The notes under the pieces were generated by a model. That model was not told where the DNA came from. It ran no database searches and worked only from the letters and a program-made list of their open reading frames with translations. A stretch of 64,000 nucleotides of DNA, taken from Advenella sp. FME57 (GTDB taxonomy: Bacteria > Pseudomonadota > Gammaproteobacteria > Burkholderiales > Burkholderiaceae_B). The DNA is taken from positions 124,001 through 188,000 of the forward strand of contig NZ_JABUXU010000004.1 of assembly GCF_014897675.1 (NCBI RefSeq), in the 5' to 3' direction. A program made the translations under genes and the position numbers. Shown in pieces: positions 17,896 to 27,068 of this stretch; the stretch's first letter is position 1; each line of letters starts with the position of its first letter.

Positions 17896-19284
17896 ATGCT
17901 CATACATGAACTTGCTCATTACGGTGCCCGGGAAAGCGGTGAACGCACACTGACCGACCCGGTACTTCATCATACGAAACGCGCGGTGCTTGACTGGCTG
18001 GCCGCACTCTATCCTGGTACACGGATGTCCCCGGGTGTAGAACTGGTTCGGGCCCATGCGGATGAAACCGGTGTCGGCTTTGCCCGCCTGCCGGGATTTG
18101 GCACCACGACCTTTCCGGCCACCGCCGCCTGGATCAACGGCAGTGTGTCGCATACGGTGGAGTTCGATGATATTTTCCGTGATGGTGTCTATCATCCGGG
18201 CTGTCCTGTCGTATCGGCAGCGCTGGCGGCCGCCGATACGCGAGACGCTGACGGGCTGGCGTTCATGACGGCGATTGTGGTGGGCTATGAAATCTCCACC
18301 CGACTGGCTGCTGCCATTCAGCCAGCACATTACCGCTATTTTCATACGACGGGAACGGTTGGGAGTATTGGCGCTGCCGCTGCCGTGGCAGCGCTGTATG
18401 CGCCTGGCGATCAGACCGTGATGCAGCACGCCATTGCCACCGCAGCGACATTTGCTGCCGGCTTGCAACAGGCGTTCCGTTCCGACGCCATGACCAAGGC
18501 GCTGCATGCCGGGCACGCTGCCGCAGTGGGCATACGGGCGGGCACTGCCGCCGCGGCCGGCGTCACCGGCGTGGCCGACATTCTGGAAGGCGAGGCCGGT
18601 TTTGCTGCTGCACTGGGCGGATCGCTGAATCTTCCCGTAGTCACTGCCGGTCTTGGCGTGGACTACAACATCACCCGTATTACCCAGAAAAATCATGGCT
18701 GTTGCGGCCATACCTTTGCTTCCATCGATGCAGTACTTGCGCTGCAGCAGGAACATGGCATCAGGCCGGATGATATCGCGTCGATCCACGTTGCGACCTA
18801 TCAAACTGCGATCAATGTGACCGGCAATGCCGATCCGCTGACGGCATTTGAAGGCAAATTCAGTTTGCCCTATGTGGTTGCCCATGCACTGCGCCATGGG
18901 TCGGTCAGGCTGGACGCCTTCGATACGGAGCGACTCACGGATACGGATACACGTGCCTTGATGAAAAAAATCTCTTTGACTGCAGATGAGGCGTTGACCG
19001 CCGCGTTCCCGCGGCATCGTTCTTCGCGCGTGACAATTGTGATGAACAGTGGGCAGACTCATGAGCACTACGCGCAGGATCGCAAAGGCGATCCGGAATG
19101 TCCGCTAGATGATGACGAACTCAATGACAAATATGATGAGCTGGTCACGCCTGTGCTGGGCGCCCAGGCTGCAGCTGCACTCAAATCACAGGTCTGGATG
19201 CTCGAAGCCTTGCAGGTACGGCAGCTGTCGCTTAGCTGTCGCTTAGCTGACGCTGAACACAATAAAAATTTCATATTGAAGTAG
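17896..19284 (+). CDS. MmgE/PrpD family protein
   Basis: A ~462-residue member of the MmgE/PrpD family, which includes 2-methylcitrate dehydratase and cis-aconitate decarboxylase. The family outline is visible: an all-helical first domain with GTRMSPGVELVRA and NGSVSHTVEFDDIF (~95), the glycine-rich AKALHAGHAAAVGIRAG (~212), and HGCCGHTFASIDAVL in the lid domain. The ATG at 17896 gives MLIHELAHYGARESG, the usual start of the fold; an upstream frame adds 17 residues with no homology look. First gene of a rightward run with acyl-CoA enzymes. It may dehydrate or decarboxylate a tricarboxylic-type acid. Confidence 0.82.
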   Translation: MLIHELAHYGARESGERTLTDPVLHHTKRAVLDWLAALYPGTRMSPGVELVRAHADETGVGFARLPGFGTTTFPATAAWINGSVSHTVEFDDIFRDGVYHPGCPVVSAALAAADTRDADGLAFMTAIVVGYEISTRLAAAIQPAHYRYFHTTGTVGSIGAAAAVAALYAPGDQTVMQHAIATAATFAAGLQQAFRSDAMTKALHAGHAAAVGIRAGTAAAAGVTGVADILEGEAGFAAALGGSLNLPVVTAGLGVDYNITRITQKNHGCCGHTFASIDAVLALQQEHGIRPDDIASIHVATYQTAINVTGNADPLTAFEGKFSLPYVVAHALRHGSVRLDAFDTERLTDTDTRALMKKISLTADEALTAAFPRHRSSRVTIVMNSGQTHEHYAQDRKGDPECPLDDDELNDKYDELVTPVLGAQAAAALKSQVWMLEALQVRQLSLSCRLADAEHNKNFILK

Positions 19285-19289
19285 TGGTA

Positions 19290-21440
19290 ATGACAATGAC
19301 ACATGACGATTCAAACCAGCGCAGCGAATGCTCTTCGCAGCGTCGGGCCTTTAACAAGGCATTGCTCAACCCCGGGTCGGTCGCACTGATTGGCGCCTCG
19401 AGCAATCAGAAAAAAAATACCGCCAGGCCCTTGCGATTCATGCAGAAACACGGTTTTGCCGGCAATATTTATCCAGTCAATCCTTCGGCCCCGCAGATCA
19501 ATGGTGTCAAAGCCTGGGGCAGCATTGATCAGCTTCCCGATAACGTGGATCATGCGTTCGTGATGATCGACAGTGCCGGTGTCACCGACGTGGTCGAGCA
19601 ATGTGCACGCAAGGGCATCGGCATGGTCACCATCTACTCCGACGGCTTTGCGGAAGCGGGTGAAGAGGGCATGCAAAGGCAACAGGAACTGCGCGCGACC
19701 GCAAGGCGCCTGGGCGTACGGGTGCTGGGGCCCAATAGTATTGGTCTAGCCAATGTTCACAGCGGTGGCGTTATCTCCGTCAATGCGGCATTTGAAATGG
19801 ACAATCTGACTGCCGGCGATATCGGTATTATTTCGCAAAGCGGCTCGATGATGGGCTCGCTCATGTCTCGGGCGGCTGCGCGCGGTTTTGGTTTCTCCCA
19901 TCTGGTGTCCGTTGGCAACGAAAGCGATATTTCAGTTGGCGAAATACTGGACGCCATGGTGGATGATGACGCGACCCGCGTGATACTGCTGTTCCTGGAA
20001 ACCTTGCGGGATGTGCATACATTAAGTGGCGCCCTGGAACGGGCGCGCAGCGCCGGCAAGCCGGTGATCGCATATAAGCTGGGGCGCTCGGAGCAGGGAG
20101 ACGCCCTGTCGCAATCGCACACCGGCGCCATTGCCGGCAATGATGCCGCCATGGATGCCTATTTCCGCGCCCATAGCGTCATACGCGTCAACATGCTGGA
20201 GACCCTTTTTGAGATCGCACCGCTGGCTGCGCGCTATGCGCATATGCGGCCACAGATCTGGACAGATACGCCGGCGCGCGTGGCCGTCATTACGACCACC
20301 GGCGGGGGTGCGGCAACCGTTGTCGATAACCTGGGCTTGCGCGGGTTCGTTGCGGTTGCACCGCCTGCACAATTCATTTCGCATATGGCCTCGCGCGGTC
20401 TGAACATACGCCAGACGCCGGTCATCGATCTGACCCTGGCGGCCAGCAGTGAACAGTATCAGGACCTGCTGACCGAGATCATGCAGAGCGACTGGTGTGA
20501 CGCTGTGCTATGCATCGCCGGCTCTTCGGCGCAATTTCATCCGCAATATGTGGTCCAGCCCATACTGAATGCAGTTGCAACCGCGCACGGCAGCAGCAAA
20601 CCACTGGTGGCATTTTTGTCGCCCGAAGCGCAGGCATCATTGCAGTTGCTGCAAAAAAATGCAATTGCAGCCTTTCGTACCCCCGAATCATGCGCAGATG
20701 CATTGGCCGCATTTTTCGTGCCGCTAGGGCAGCGCCAGCCAGCGCAATTGCCGACTGTGACGTTGCCCGATGGTTGCCCGGCTAGCGGCAATTTGAGCGA
20801 GCCTGAAGCCATGTCGGTCTTTGGCACGCTGGGCATTGATGTCGTTTCGTCCGCCATGGTGCAACCGCATGCGCCAGACCATTCAATTGATTATCCGGTG
20901 GTCCTGAAGGTTGTCTCGCGGGACATTCTTCATAAAACAGAAGCCGGTGGCGTGAAGGTTGGCATTGACTCTGAGCAAGCTCTGGCTACCGCGCTGAGCA
21001 CGATGGCCGATCAAGTCAAGACTCATTGCCCGCTAGCTGTGATTGACGGCTATATGGTGCAGAAAATGGAAGGCCGCCTGATCGAACTGATGCTGGGCTA
21101 TCGGCACGACCCGCTGGTTGGCCCGACCGTGATGCTTGGCGCAGGCGGCATCACTGCAGAGCTCAAACCGGACTTTTCCCTGCGGCTGGCGCCGGTGTCC
21201 GAGCAAGTGGCCTGGCAGATGATCCATGAAGTGAAACACACACAATTGATTCGTGGTTACCGGCAGTTGCCCGAAGGCGATTGCAACGCGCTGGCCCGCG
21301 CCATTGTCGCGCTGTCCAGGCTGGCGCTGATCGATGCTCAACCGGTGACCGAAGCAGAGATCAATCCGCTGTTTGTTCGAAAAGACGGCGTTGTCGCAGT
21401 TGATGCAGTTGTCCGTCTGCGCGAGATATCACAGTTGTAA
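19290..21440 (+). CDS. ADP-forming acyl-CoA synthetase (acetyl-CoA synthetase-like)
   Basis: A ~716-residue single-chain NDP-forming acyl-CoA ligase. The CoA-binding domain (SVALIGASSNQKKNTARPLR) lies near 35-55, followed by succinyl-CoA-ligase-like domains with the phospho-histidine in SQSHTGAIAGNDAAMDAY (~275), and a C-terminal ATP-grasp domain (~510-716, VVLKVVSRDILHKTEAGGVK). It makes an acyl-CoA from a free acid with ATP. The start is the ATG 6 bp behind the stop of the MmgE/PrpD gene, so the two are co-transcribed. The next gene is an acyl-CoA dehydrogenase. Confidence 0.86.
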   Translation: MTMTHDDSNQRSECSSQRRAFNKALLNPGSVALIGASSNQKKNTARPLRFMQKHGFAGNIYPVNPSAPQINGVKAWGSIDQLPDNVDHAFVMIDSAGVTDVVEQCARKGIGMVTIYSDGFAEAGEEGMQRQQELRATARRLGVRVLGPNSIGLANVHSGGVISVNAAFEMDNLTAGDIGIISQSGSMMGSLMSRAAARGFGFSHLVSVGNESDISVGEILDAMVDDDATRVILLFLETLRDVHTLSGALERARSAGKPVIAYKLGRSEQGDALSQSHTGAIAGNDAAMDAYFRAHSVIRVNMLETLFEIAPLAARYAHMRPQIWTDTPARVAVITTTGGGAATVVDNLGLRGFVAVAPPAQFISHMASRGLNIRQTPVIDLTLAASSEQYQDLLTEIMQSDWCDAVLCIAGSSAQFHPQYVVQPILNAVATAHGSSKPLVAFLSPEAQASLQLLQKNAIAAFRTPESCADALAAFFVPLGQRQPAQLPTVTLPDGCPASGNLSEPEAMSVFGTLGIDVVSSAMVQPHAPDHSIDYPVVLKVVSRDILHKTEAGGVKVGIDSEQALATALSTMADQVKTHCPLAVIDGYMVQKMEGRLIELMLGYRHDPLVGPTVMLGAGGITAELKPDFSLRLAPVSEQVAWQMIHEVKHTQLIRGYRQLPEGDCNALARAIVALSRLALIDAQPVTEAEINPLFVRKDGVVAVDAVVRLREISQL

Positions 21441-21478
21441 TTACTATCAAATAAATTTGAAGCAGGAGAATAAAAGGC

Positions 21479-22627
21479 ATGAATTTCGAACTGAATACAG
21501 AACAAAAGGGCTTTGAATCGGCGGTGCGCCGCTTTGCCGAAAACGAACTGCGCGATGGCGCCGTTGCGCGAGCACATAGCCAGGACTATCCATGGGATAT
21601 ATCCGGCCGTATGGCAGCTCAGGGATTGCTTGGCATCACTATTGCTGAAGCAGACGGTGGACTGGGTGGCACGCTGATGGACGCAGTGATTGCCATACAG
21701 ACTGTGGCATCGGTCTGTCCGCGCAGTGCCGATGTGGTTCAGGCCGGCAATTTCGGAGCGATCCGTGTGCTGGCCGAGTATGGATCGGACTTGCAGAAAG
21801 AGAAATATCTGAAGCCGCTGCTGGCAGGCAAAGCGTTGATTGCAGTGGGAATGACCGAACCGGATGCCGGCTCAGCCGTGACAGAACTTAAGACCACGGC
21901 CACCCGCGATGGCAAGGGATGGCGTATCAACGGAACAAAAATTTTCACGACACACGGGCCGCATGCCGATTTCATTCTTGCCTACGTGCGTTTCGGGCCG
22001 GGTACCAAGGGTATTGGCTCGGTCATGATCGAGACCCAGGCAGAGGGCATGCGACTGGGTAAACGTTCCGCCTTTATGTCCGACGAGGAATGGGTCGAGA
22101 TTTTTATGGACAACGTGTATATACCCGATGAGCAGGTGGTGTTGGGCGAAGGCGGCTTCAAAAAGCAGATCGCTGGCTTTAATGTGGAGCGACTTGGCAA
22201 TACCTCGCGGTCATTGGCGCTGGGGCGATACGCCTACGAAGAGGCCCGGCAGTGGGCGCTGCAACGACGACAGTTCGGCAAGCTGCTGTGCGAGTTTCAG
22301 GGCATCCAATGGAAGTTTGCCGATATGCGTATCAAACTTGATGCCGCGCAGTTGCTGTTGTACAAGGCCGCCTCTGGCGCAGACAGCGGCTTTCCTTCAC
22401 CTACCGAGACGGCCATCGCCAAGGCGTACTGCAACCAGATCGGTTTTGATGTGGCCAACGAGGCATTGCAGGTGATGGGCGGCATGGGTTATAGCCGTGA
22501 GTCGCTGGTGGAGTATTGTGTGCGTCGTTGTCGCGGCTGGATGATCGCGGGCGGCTCCATCGAGATTCTTAAAAACCGCATTGCCGAAGGCGTTTTCGAA
22601 CGCACCTTCTCGCAGCGGGCATCGTAA
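21479..22627 (+). CDS. Acyl-CoA dehydrogenase
   Basis: A 382-residue FAD flavoprotein of normal length for the family. Visible signatures are GMTEPDAGSA (~120, FAD binding), RRQFGKLLCEFQGIQWKFADM (~261-281) and the C-terminal QVMGGMGYSRESLVEYCVRRCRGW with IAGGSIEILKNRIA. It introduces an alpha-beta double bond in an acyl-CoA. A GGAG ribosome site stands before the ATG. It follows the acyl-CoA synthetase by 38 bp and ends before a terminator at 22677. Confidence 0.88.
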   Translation: MNFELNTEQKGFESAVRRFAENELRDGAVARAHSQDYPWDISGRMAAQGLLGITIAEADGGLGGTLMDAVIAIQTVASVCPRSADVVQAGNFGAIRVLAEYGSDLQKEKYLKPLLAGKALIAVGMTEPDAGSAVTELKTTATRDGKGWRINGTKIFTTHGPHADFILAYVRFGPGTKGIGSVMIETQAEGMRLGKRSAFMSDEEWVEIFMDNVYIPDEQVVLGEGGFKKQIAGFNVERLGNTSRSLALGRYAYEEARQWALQRRQFGKLLCEFQGIQWKFADMRIKLDAAQLLLYKAASGADSGFPSPTETAIAKAYCNQIGFDVANEALQVMGGMGYSRESLVEYCVRRCRGWMIAGGSIEILKNRIAEGVFERTFSQRAS

Positions 22628-22676
22628 GCAGCCCATTGCAATCAAAGAATATTTATTTCAATTGCTATATAGGGTT

Positions 22677-22709
22677 AGCAGCAGTGAACGGTTGGTGCTG
22701 CTGTTTTTT
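22677..22709 (+). terminator. Terminator behind the acyl-CoA dehydrogenase gene
   Basis: AGCAGCA (22677-22683) pairs with TGCTGCT (22696-22702), followed by GTTTTTTATT. It separates the first three rightward genes from the aldolase gene, though read-through is possible. Confidence 0.65.
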
Positions 22710-22749
22710 ATTATGAATGCAAAAGAATTCATATTTCAAAAAGGACCAA

Positions 22750-23532
22750 ATGATGAGCCAGATTCACATAGCAAGTGCAAAACAGACATGCAGCGAGACG
22801 GAGTGGCAGGCGCGCGTAGACCTGGCTGCCTGCTACCGCCTGATGGCGCACTACGGCATGTCCGATATGATCGCCAATCACATTTCGCTGCGAGTGCCCG
22901 ATGAAGAAGATGCTTTCCTGATCAATGCCTATGGACTGCTGTACGAAGAGATTACGGCCTCGAGCCTGCTCAAAATTGACCACAAAGGCAATCTATTGAG
23001 TTCGCCGGATTTTGGGGATCTCAATTACGGCGTAAATAAGGCAGGCTTTGTGATTCACAGTGCGATCCACGAAGCCCGCAGGGAAGTTGCCTGTGTGATT
23101 CACACGCATACCTGGGCCGGGATGGCGGTCTCCTCGCTCAAATGCGGGTTGCTGCCACTGAATCAGACAGCCATGCGTTTTCTGCGCATTGCGTATCACG
23201 ACTACCAGGGCGTTGTGCTGGATCTGAGTGAACAGGAATCTCTGGTCAGGGACCTGGGTACGTCCGAAGCCATGATCTTGCGCAATCACGGCTTGCTTAC
23301 AGCGGGCAATACGATAGGCGAGGCGTTCAACTGGATGCATCGCCTGGAGCTGGCCTGCCGTGCCCAGATTGCCGCCATGTCCTGCAATACACCGCTGAAT
23401 GAGGTGAGTGCGCCAGTGCTGGAAGAAACCTACAAAAATTACCAGCCTGGCACGCGTCGTCCCTATGGGCTGATGGAGTGGCCGGCATTGTTGAGAAAAA
23501 TGGAAAGGCTGGATGCCAGCTTTATGGACTGA
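22750..23532 (+). CDS. Class II aldolase/adducin family protein
   Basis: A ~260-residue aldolase/adducin-fold protein. The metal-binding His pair lies in VIHTHTWAGMA (~114-120), a further His is in RNHGLLTAGNTI (~178), and GMSDMIANHISLRVP is the usual N-terminal active-site segment. Members cleave aldol bonds, or in some pathways act as decarboxylases or epimerases, with a divalent metal. AAGGA stands 6 bp before the ATG at 22750. It is the fourth enzyme of the rightward catabolic genes; its substrate is unknown. Confidence 0.82.
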   Translation: MMSQIHIASAKQTCSETEWQARVDLAACYRLMAHYGMSDMIANHISLRVPDEEDAFLINAYGLLYEEITASSLLKIDHKGNLLSSPDFGDLNYGVNKAGFVIHSAIHEARREVACVIHTHTWAGMAVSSLKCGLLPLNQTAMRFLRIAYHDYQGVVLDLSEQESLVRDLGTSEAMILRNHGLLTAGNTIGEAFNWMHRLELACRAQIAAMSCNTPLNEVSAPVLEETYKNYQPGTRRPYGLMEWPALLRKMERLDASFMD

Positions 23533-23766
23533 GCTGGCGCTTTTGCGTCTTGCTGTCTGGATACTGCAATCAGTCCGCGAACGCGCTTGCGGCTCATTCG
23601 GGGCGGGCAGGCAGACCGTATGCAAGACATGTTGTGGCATCACCAACGCAAGCAACTTGGCCGCCATTGCGGTGAGCCATGACCGTGTGCGTATATCTGC
23701 GACCGTGTGTCGGAAAAATAGCTATTCACAGATGTAATTACTTTAACAAATACGAGGAGACAGACC

Positions 23767-24753
23767 ATGTACAAGTGTAATTCAAAGATCGGGCAGGCCG
23801 CTGTTTTGGCCACTATTGTGGCCATGCATGCGACCGCATCGACAGCCTTGGCACAGGAATGGCCGACCAAACCGGTCAAAACGGTGGTTGCCTTTACCGC
23901 TGGCGGCACCACCGATATTATTGCGCGTGAAGTAAGCAATGAGCTGGGCAAGATGTGGGACCAAAGCGTTGTCGTAGAAAACAAGCCAGGTGCCGCCGGC
24001 AACATTGGTACGGGCGCAGTGGTCAGTGCCAAACCCGATGGCTACACGATCCTGATGAATTCGATCGGCCCCATCGCTGTCAATCCATACATTTATTCCA
24101 AAAGGGCCTTTAACACGATGACTGATCTGCGCGCAGTGGTACTGGTCGCTGATGTGCCAAACGTGCTGGTCGTGGCACCCTCGCTGAATGTCAAATCGGT
24201 GCAGGAACTGACCAGACAGATCGAGGCCAAGCCAGGGTCATTCAATTGTGCGTCTACCGGTGTGGGGACGGCCGCGCATTTATCATGCGCAATGATGGCC
24301 AAAACCCGCAATTTGACCGTGACGCATATCCCCTATAAAGGCGCGGATGCCTTGAATGATGTCATGTCGGGACGCGTGCAGTTCATGTTTGCGACGCTGC
24401 CCTCGGTCATGGGAAATATCAAGGGCGGTAAGCTTATCCCGCTGGCTGTTTCCACCACGAAACGTTCGCCTGCGCTCAAAGATGTACCAACCATGCAGGA
24501 GGCCGGTTACAAGGACTTTGCCATGGGATCCTGGTTTGGTTATTTCGCGCCGGCAAAAACACCGGATAATATCATTCAGAAACTGAACAAGGATATCAAC
24601 ACGGTGTTGCAGAATCCCACGGTCAAAACCAAGTTATCCAACGAAGGTGCCGAGCCAGTGGGCGGCACCGCCGAATCCTTCACCCAATTTGTGAAAGCTG
24701 AGAATGAGAAGTGGAAAGCGTTTACCGCTGAAATGAATATTTCTGCAAAATAA
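23767..24753 (+). CDS. Bug-family (TctC) periplasmic solute-binding receptor
   Basis: A 328-residue receptor with a signal peptide ending in STALAQ, followed by EWPTKPVKTVVAFTAGGTTDI and VVVENKPGAAGNIGTG, the ligand-holding loops of the Bug family. GAGGAGA lies 8 bp before the ATG. It ends before a strong terminator. It is the second Bug protein of the cluster and differs from the first in the binding loops (AGGTTD against SPGSGLD), so the two may bind different acids. Confidence 0.87.
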   Translation: MYKCNSKIGQAAVLATIVAMHATASTALAQEWPTKPVKTVVAFTAGGTTDIIAREVSNELGKMWDQSVVVENKPGAAGNIGTGAVVSAKPDGYTILMNSIGPIAVNPYIYSKRAFNTMTDLRAVVLVADVPNVLVVAPSLNVKSVQELTRQIEAKPGSFNCASTGVGTAAHLSCAMMAKTRNLTVTHIPYKGADALNDVMSGRVQFMFATLPSVMGNIKGGKLIPLAVSTTKRSPALKDVPTMQEAGYKDFAMGSWFGYFAPAKTPDNIIQKLNKDINTVLQNPTVKTKLSNEGAEPVGGTAESFTQFVKAENEKWKAFTAEMNISAK

Positions 24754-24800
24754 GCCGTTGCCAGCCCAATTGCGGCAGACTTGGTTCATTATCTTTCCAT

Positions 24801-24830
24801 AGGGGGCGGCACGCCTGCTTGCCCCCTTTC
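24801..24830 (+). terminator. Terminator behind the second Bug gene
   Basis: AGGGGGC (24801-24807) pairs with GCCCCCT (24821-24827), followed by TTCATT. The T-run is short. Confidence 0.6.
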
Positions 24831-24857
24831 ATTCTTCTCTATTGCACTTGAAAAACC

Positions 24858-25862
24858 ATGGCAACACAGGCATTGAATGTACTGATTTCGGCAAAGGTGC
24901 AGGCGTACGTGCGCGAGGTTGCAAGGTCGCGCTACGGCCTGGATCAGATTCACTTTATACCCTATAGCGGTCAGCGACTGGACGATCAGACCCTGGCACA
25001 GGTTGATATTGCATTTGTGTCCCGGGATATCACGGGGCGTTCAACCAAGTATGTGCTGGATCCTGCAACGGACACCTTTTACCGGATGATGGAGCAAGCG
25101 CCCAATTTGCAGTGGGTGCATGTTCATTCTGCGGGTGTGGATCGCCCGGTCTATGTGAGCCTGCGTGACAAGGGGCTCAAAGTCACCAGTTCCACTGGTG
25201 CGCTGTCGGGGATCGTCGCCCAAAGCGTGCTGGCTGCGGTGCTGGCATTGAACCGGCGTTTTCGTTTTCTGGAACAGGCACAGCGCGATCATATATGGGC
25301 GCCGCTGCTGGATGATTTGATGCCGGCAGATCTGCAGGGACAGCACGTGGTGCTGGCCGGCTGGGGGCCCATAGGGCAAACCATACAGCGCTATCTGGGC
25401 ATGCTTGGCATGCGGGTGACCGTATTGCGCAACAGCGCCGTTACCACTCCGACAGACATTCCCATGATCCCGTACGACGCCATGCATCGGATACTGCCGG
25501 AAACCGACTGGATGATCCTGGCCTGTCCGTTGACCGAGACGACGCGTCGACTGATTGATCGCAAAGCGCTGGATGCGATGAAACCTGGCGCCTGTATTGT
25601 TAACGTGTCGCGCGGCGAGGTCATTGACGAGGCGGCGCTGATCGACGCATTGCGCAAAGGCCATATCGCCGGCGCTTACTTGGATGTGGTGGAAAAAGAG
25701 CCGCTTGAATCGGATTCGCCACTGTGGGATATGCCAAGCGTTATTGTATCGCCGCACACGGCCGGCCATTCCATCGGTAACGAGGCGCGTGTAGCCGATA
25801 TTTTTCTGGAAAATCTGAACAACTGGGTGCGAGGGCAGCCATTGCGCAACCTGTCGCGTTAA
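24858..25862 (+). CDS. D-2-hydroxyacid dehydrogenase (NAD(P)-dependent)
   Basis: A 334-residue enzyme of the D-2-hydroxyacid dehydrogenase family. The nucleotide-binding loop is AGWGPIGQTI (~169-178). Candidate catalytic residues are the Arg in NVSRGEVID (~251), the Glu in VVEKEPLE (~280) and the His in SPHTAGHS (~299). It reduces or oxidises 2-keto/2-hydroxy acids with NAD(P). It ends the rightward catabolic gene run and converges on the second LysR gene. The start ATG is 30 bp behind the terminator. Confidence 0.87.
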   Translation: MATQALNVLISAKVQAYVREVARSRYGLDQIHFIPYSGQRLDDQTLAQVDIAFVSRDITGRSTKYVLDPATDTFYRMMEQAPNLQWVHVHSAGVDRPVYVSLRDKGLKVTSSTGALSGIVAQSVLAAVLALNRRFRFLEQAQRDHIWAPLLDDLMPADLQGQHVVLAGWGPIGQTIQRYLGMLGMRVTVLRNSAVTTPTDIPMIPYDAMHRILPETDWMILACPLTETTRRLIDRKALDAMKPGACIVNVSRGEVIDEAALIDALRKGHIAGAYLDVVEKEPLESDSPLWDMPSVIVSPHTAGHSIGNEARVADIFLENLNNWVRGQPLRNLSR

Positions 25863-26012
25863 CACCCGAACGGATGGGCGCCAGAACGCGGCGGAGCCGT
25901 TAACGCCCCTGTAAGTCGATGAATGGGTACGGTTAATGCGTGTCGTGAATGCAGGCCATTCATGCGGTCTTCTTAATGCCGTGTCACTAATGCAATTGAC
26001 CAGGACCGCGCA

Positions 26013-26897
26013 TTATTGCATCAGCGCGTCCAGCAGCTCACGGATCAGCGGCTGCTGCGCGTCAATGGCCTTGACACAGACATAGAACTGCCGCTGCGCC
26101 CAGCTATCTTCCAAATGCAACAGCTGCAGTCCCATGGGCTGCAAATAGTTGGCTGCGATTTTTTCGGGCACAACGCCAATACCCAGGCCTTCCATGATCA
26201 TCCGGCAGCGCGCTTCGAAATTGGAGACCTGCAGGTTCACATTGGGGGGGCGTGACAGCGAGGGCTCCACATAGGCCAGAAAGGAGTCCAGCGAATGGCG
26301 AGGGAAGTAGCCAAGCAAATCGTACTCCAGCGCCTCTTCAAGAAACAGCGACTGCCGTTGCGCCAGCGGATGCCCGTTGGGAACGACCAGACCCACGCGG
26401 TCCTGTTTATAAGGATAGGAAACCACGCCCGTGGCAGGCTGGTCAGCATGATAAATCCCGATATCGCCCGAATCCTCTGCGATCAGCCGTGGCACGTCGT
26501 AGCTGTGGCATTCGACCAGATCGATCCGCAGTCGGCTATGGCTTTTAAGGTAGGACGCCATCTGCTGCGGCAGGAACTGCAATATGGTTGACGGGTTGGC
26601 CAGCAGTCGTAATTGGGCTTTTCCGTCATTGGCAAATTCGTGAATCAGATTCTCGGTCAGTCGCAAATTGCGCAGGATGGATTTGGCGTGCTGGTACAGC
26701 AACATGCCCGCCGGCGTGGGTTCAACGCCGCGACCGTGCCGCGAGAGCAGGGTTTTGTCCAGATGCTGTTCCAGGTCGGTAATCCGCTTGCTTATCGCTG
26801 ATGTCACCAGATTTTCGCGCTGCGCCGCCCGGGACAGGCTTTTTTCCTCTACGGCAGCGACAAAGGCTTCCAGCGAAGGGATATCCAGCTTTTTCAT
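26013..26897 (-). CDS. LysR-family transcriptional regulator
   Basis: A 294-residue LysR protein of standard length. The winged helix is at ~3-62 (PSLEAFVAAVEEKSLSRAAQRENLVTSAISKRI) and the effector domain runs from ~90. It is a clear relative of the LysR at 15341, which brackets the other side of the same catabolic genes. It is convergent with the D-2-hydroxyacid dehydrogenase gene. It may sense a pathway intermediate. Confidence 0.86.
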   Translation of the reverse strand: MKKLDIPSLEAFVAAVEEKSLSRAAQRENLVTSAISKRITDLEQHLDKTLLSRHGRGVEPTPAGMLLYQHAKSILRNLRLTENLIHEFANDGKAQLRLLANPSTILQFLPQQMASYLKSHSRLRIDLVECHSYDVPRLIAEDSGDIGIYHADQPATGVVSYPYKQDRVGLVVPNGHPLAQRQSLFLEEALEYDLLGYFPRHSLDSFLAYVEPSLSRPPNVNLQVSNFEARCRMIMEGLGIGVVPEKIAANYLQPMGLQLLHLEDSWAQRQFYVCVKAIDAQQPLIRELLDALMQ

Positions 26898-26983
26898 GCG
26901 TCTCTCTTATGTGTGTTCTGGCGGTCGCAAGCCGACCCATGACGTGCTGCAAAATCATAACATGAACAGTCGGGCAGAAAAAA

Positions 26984-27009
26984 ACCGCTATTGCGTATGC
27001 AATAGCGGT
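26984..27009 (-). terminator. Terminator of the yidC operon
   Basis: Read on the minus strand, an 11-bp perfect stem (ACCGCTATTGC / GCAATAGCGGT, 4-base loop) is followed by seven T residues (26977-26983). It lies 60 bp behind the yidC stop codon. Confidence 0.85.
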
Positions 27010-27030
27010 CCGTGGCCCGTGGCCCGTGGC
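27010..27030. repeat. Three tandem CCGTGGC repeats
   Basis: Exactly three head-to-tail copies of the 7-mer between the two hairpins downstream of yidC. No function is evident. Confidence 0.6.
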
Positions 27031-27043
27031 GGGCAGCCTGCCG

Positions 27044-27061
27044 ACAGACCTGGGGGTCTGT
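27044..27061. terminator. Second hairpin directly behind yidC
   Basis: ACAGACC (27044-27050) pairs perfectly with GGTCTGT (27055-27061) around a 4-base loop, 7 bp from the yidC stop. There is no T-run, so it is probably an mRNA 3'-end stabiliser or part of a double terminator. Confidence 0.45.
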
Positions 27062-27068
27062 CCCTTAC

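Noticed and set aside
17878-19068. 396-residue frame on the minus strand opposite the MmgE/PrpD gene
   Set aside because: It mirrors a well-supported gene in a GC-rich region and its translation has no domain; it is a shadow frame.
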